The notes beneath the pieces were generated by a model that searched no databases, had not been told where the DNA came from, and saw only the letters and a list, made by a program, of their open reading frames with translations. DNA of 15,033 nt from Candidatus Zixiibacteriota bacterium (GTDB taxonomy: Bacteria; Zixibacteria; MSB-5A5; CAIYYT01), in NCBI GenBank assembly GCA_963205155.1, contig CAUJJY010000320.1, forward strand, positions 1 to 15,033, given 5' to 3'. The position numbers and the translations under genes are program-made. How positions within the stretch are numbered: position 1 is the first letter of the stretch; the number at the start of each line of letters is the position of its first letter. This document shows positions 14,198 to 15,033 of this stretch, in pieces.

Positions 14198-14707
14198 GTG
14201 CAGATTTCACGATATCTGACCCCCAAACTGATTAAGCTGGAAATGGATACGGTCTTCGAGCAGCCCGAGGATGGCGAATCGCAAGTACTGACCATTAAGC
14301 GCATTCAGGAGCGAAAAGAGCTATTGATCGCCGAATGCGTCGAATTGCTGAATCTGTCGGGAAAAGTCGGAAACAAGAATAAACTCCTCCGGGATCTATT
14401 CGATCGGGAGAAAAAGGCGACCACCGCGATCGGGAAAGGCATTGCCATCCCGCACGTTCGCACGATGCAGGCCAAAGAGTTAGTGATTGCCATTGCCCGT
14501 TCCACAACCGGCTATGACTTCGACGCCGCCGATGGCCAACCAGTCCACGTATTTGTCGCCATGGCCGCACCGCCTTACGATGATAGTCTTTACTTGCGCG
14601 TATTCCGCGCACTCGCCCAGCTCTTCACCTACGAAGGATTCTACCAGCGGATTATGTCGGCCCAACAGCCGTACGATATCATCCGCGCCATCCAGGAACT
14701 AGAATAG
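14198..14707 (+). CDS. ptsN: PTS EIIA-type (PtsN-like) phosphocarrier/regulatory protein
   Basis: This 169-residue protein uses a GTG start supported by AAGGAG six bases upstream. It is a PTS_EIIA_2 domain. LL.LF.REK..TTAIGKGIAIPHVRT carries the phosphorylatable histidine at residue 86, followed by the expected DG.PVHVFV core strand and the C-terminal helix with RIM....YDIIRAI. In the nitrogen-PTS, EIIA accepts phosphate from NPr and acts by protein-protein contact and not by sugar transport. No EIIB/EIIC transporter part is present nearby, which fits the regulatory type. Residues about 20-37 (EQPEDGESQ...) look like a small insertion compared with typical PtsN proteins of about 150-163 residues. 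The gene stands alone, with a histidine kinase gene convergent 54 bases away. Confidence 0.9.
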   Translation: MQISRYLTPKLIKLEMDTVFEQPEDGESQVLTIKRIQERKELLIAECVELLNLSGKVGNKNKLLRDLFDREKKATTAIGKGIAIPHVRTMQAKELVIAIARSTTGYDFDAADGQPVHVFVAMAAPPYDDSLYLRVFRALAQLFTYEGFYQRIMSAQQPYDIIRAIQELE

Positions 14708-14761
14708 CCGCGCCTTGGGGCCGGGTCCTGATCTCCCAATTATACTTAGTTCTGCTTTAGG

Positions 14762-15033
14762 TTATTGCTCAAGGGCAGGACGTGTAGGCAATTCCAGAAT
14801 CACCGTGGTGCCGCGGCCAAGCTCACTTTCAACTCTGATGTCACCCTGATGTTTCTTGACAATATTGTAAGCCGCGAATAATCCAAGACCGGCCTTGATT
14901 CGCGAGCCCTTGCGGCTGAACGTCGGCTCAAAGAGATGCTCAAGTTGCTGCGGCGGAATTCCACTGCCGGTGTCGGAAATGCACACTGTAATCTGATGTT
15001 GTTCACATCTGGTGATGATCGTAATCTTGCCGC
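14762..15033 (-). CDS. Sensor histidine kinase, C-terminal fragment (HATPase domain)
   Basis: The frame is open to the window edge, so the protein's N-terminus lies beyond 15033 and about 90 C-terminal residues are visible. They cover the back half of the GHKL ATP-binding domain: the G1 box DTGSGIP, the F box region LFEPTFSRK, the G2 box AGLGLFAAYNIVKKHQGDI, and the closing strand GRGTTVILELP. This is the pattern of sensor kinases that phosphorylate a response regulator. The H box, N box and sensor domain are outside the window. An internal GTG at 14986 is not the start, because kinase-like sequence (GKITIITRCEQHQITVCIS) continues upstream of it. The gene ends 54 bases from the convergent ptsN-like stop, with no clear terminator hairpin between. 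Confidence 0.9.
   Translation of the reverse strand, partial: GKITIITRCEQHQITVCISDTGSGIPPQQLEHLFEPTFSRKGSRIKAGLGLFAAYNIVKKHQGDIRVESELGRGTTVILELPTRPALEQ

Noticed and set aside
14708..14761. GC-rich stretch between ptsN and the histidine kinase as a bidirectional terminator
   Set aside because: I cannot draw a convincing stem with a T tract; the two transcripts may simply overlap.

Overview
The window looks like chromosome from a Gram-negative bacterium, probably of the FCB group or a related candidate phylum (Zixibacteria-like). That placement is an inference from two exported proteins that end in a FlgD-like / type IX-like sorting tail (QNYPNPFNP ... GIYFYRL ... RKM.L.K), from signal peptides and tail anchors that imply a periplasm, and from a type IV pilus / type II secretion assembly set. 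Base composition is balanced. I see no transposase, phage gene, CRISPR array or rRNA.

Layout. (1) 1-4378 is a pilus / type II secretion-like cluster. It holds the end of an unidentified gene, two minor prepilins (GspI/PilV-like and GspJ/PilW-like) in overlapping reading frames, a GspG/PilA-like pilin, the inner-membrane platform GspF/PilC on the opposite strand, and the assembly ATPase GspE/PilB read divergently from gspF. (2) 4450-4541 is tRNA-Ser(GGA) on the minus strand. (3) 4686-10159 is a four-gene minus-strand run. In transcription order it encodes an exported protein of unknown function, a membrane protein with a degenerate Ser/Thr-kinase domain and periplasmic PEGA-like repeats, a tail-anchored protein with two FHA-type regions and a 14-proline run, and a tail-anchored PP2C phosphatase. 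(4) 10324-10354 is a clear intrinsic terminator closing the next minus-strand pair. (5) 10380-13799 holds two tandem exported multidomain proteins that share a middle module and a C-terminal sorting tail. (6) 13800-14197 is an intergenic region with a good minus-strand promoter and small inverted repeats. (7) 14198-15033 holds a PtsN-like EIIA protein and, convergent to it, the C-terminal end of a sensor histidine kinase cut by the window edge.

Most notable is the block at 4686-9242. A kinase-like receptor has lost the usual catalytic Lys and Asp, and it sits next to a phosphopeptide-binding (FHA) protein and an apparently intact PP2C phosphatase, all three membrane anchored. It reads as a signalling module built on a pseudokinase scaffold. 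The phosphatase gene also has an A10 run just before its membrane anchor. A shift into either other frame there would give an anchorless protein, so the run could be a switch between membrane-bound and soluble forms. Both ideas are inferences that can be tested.
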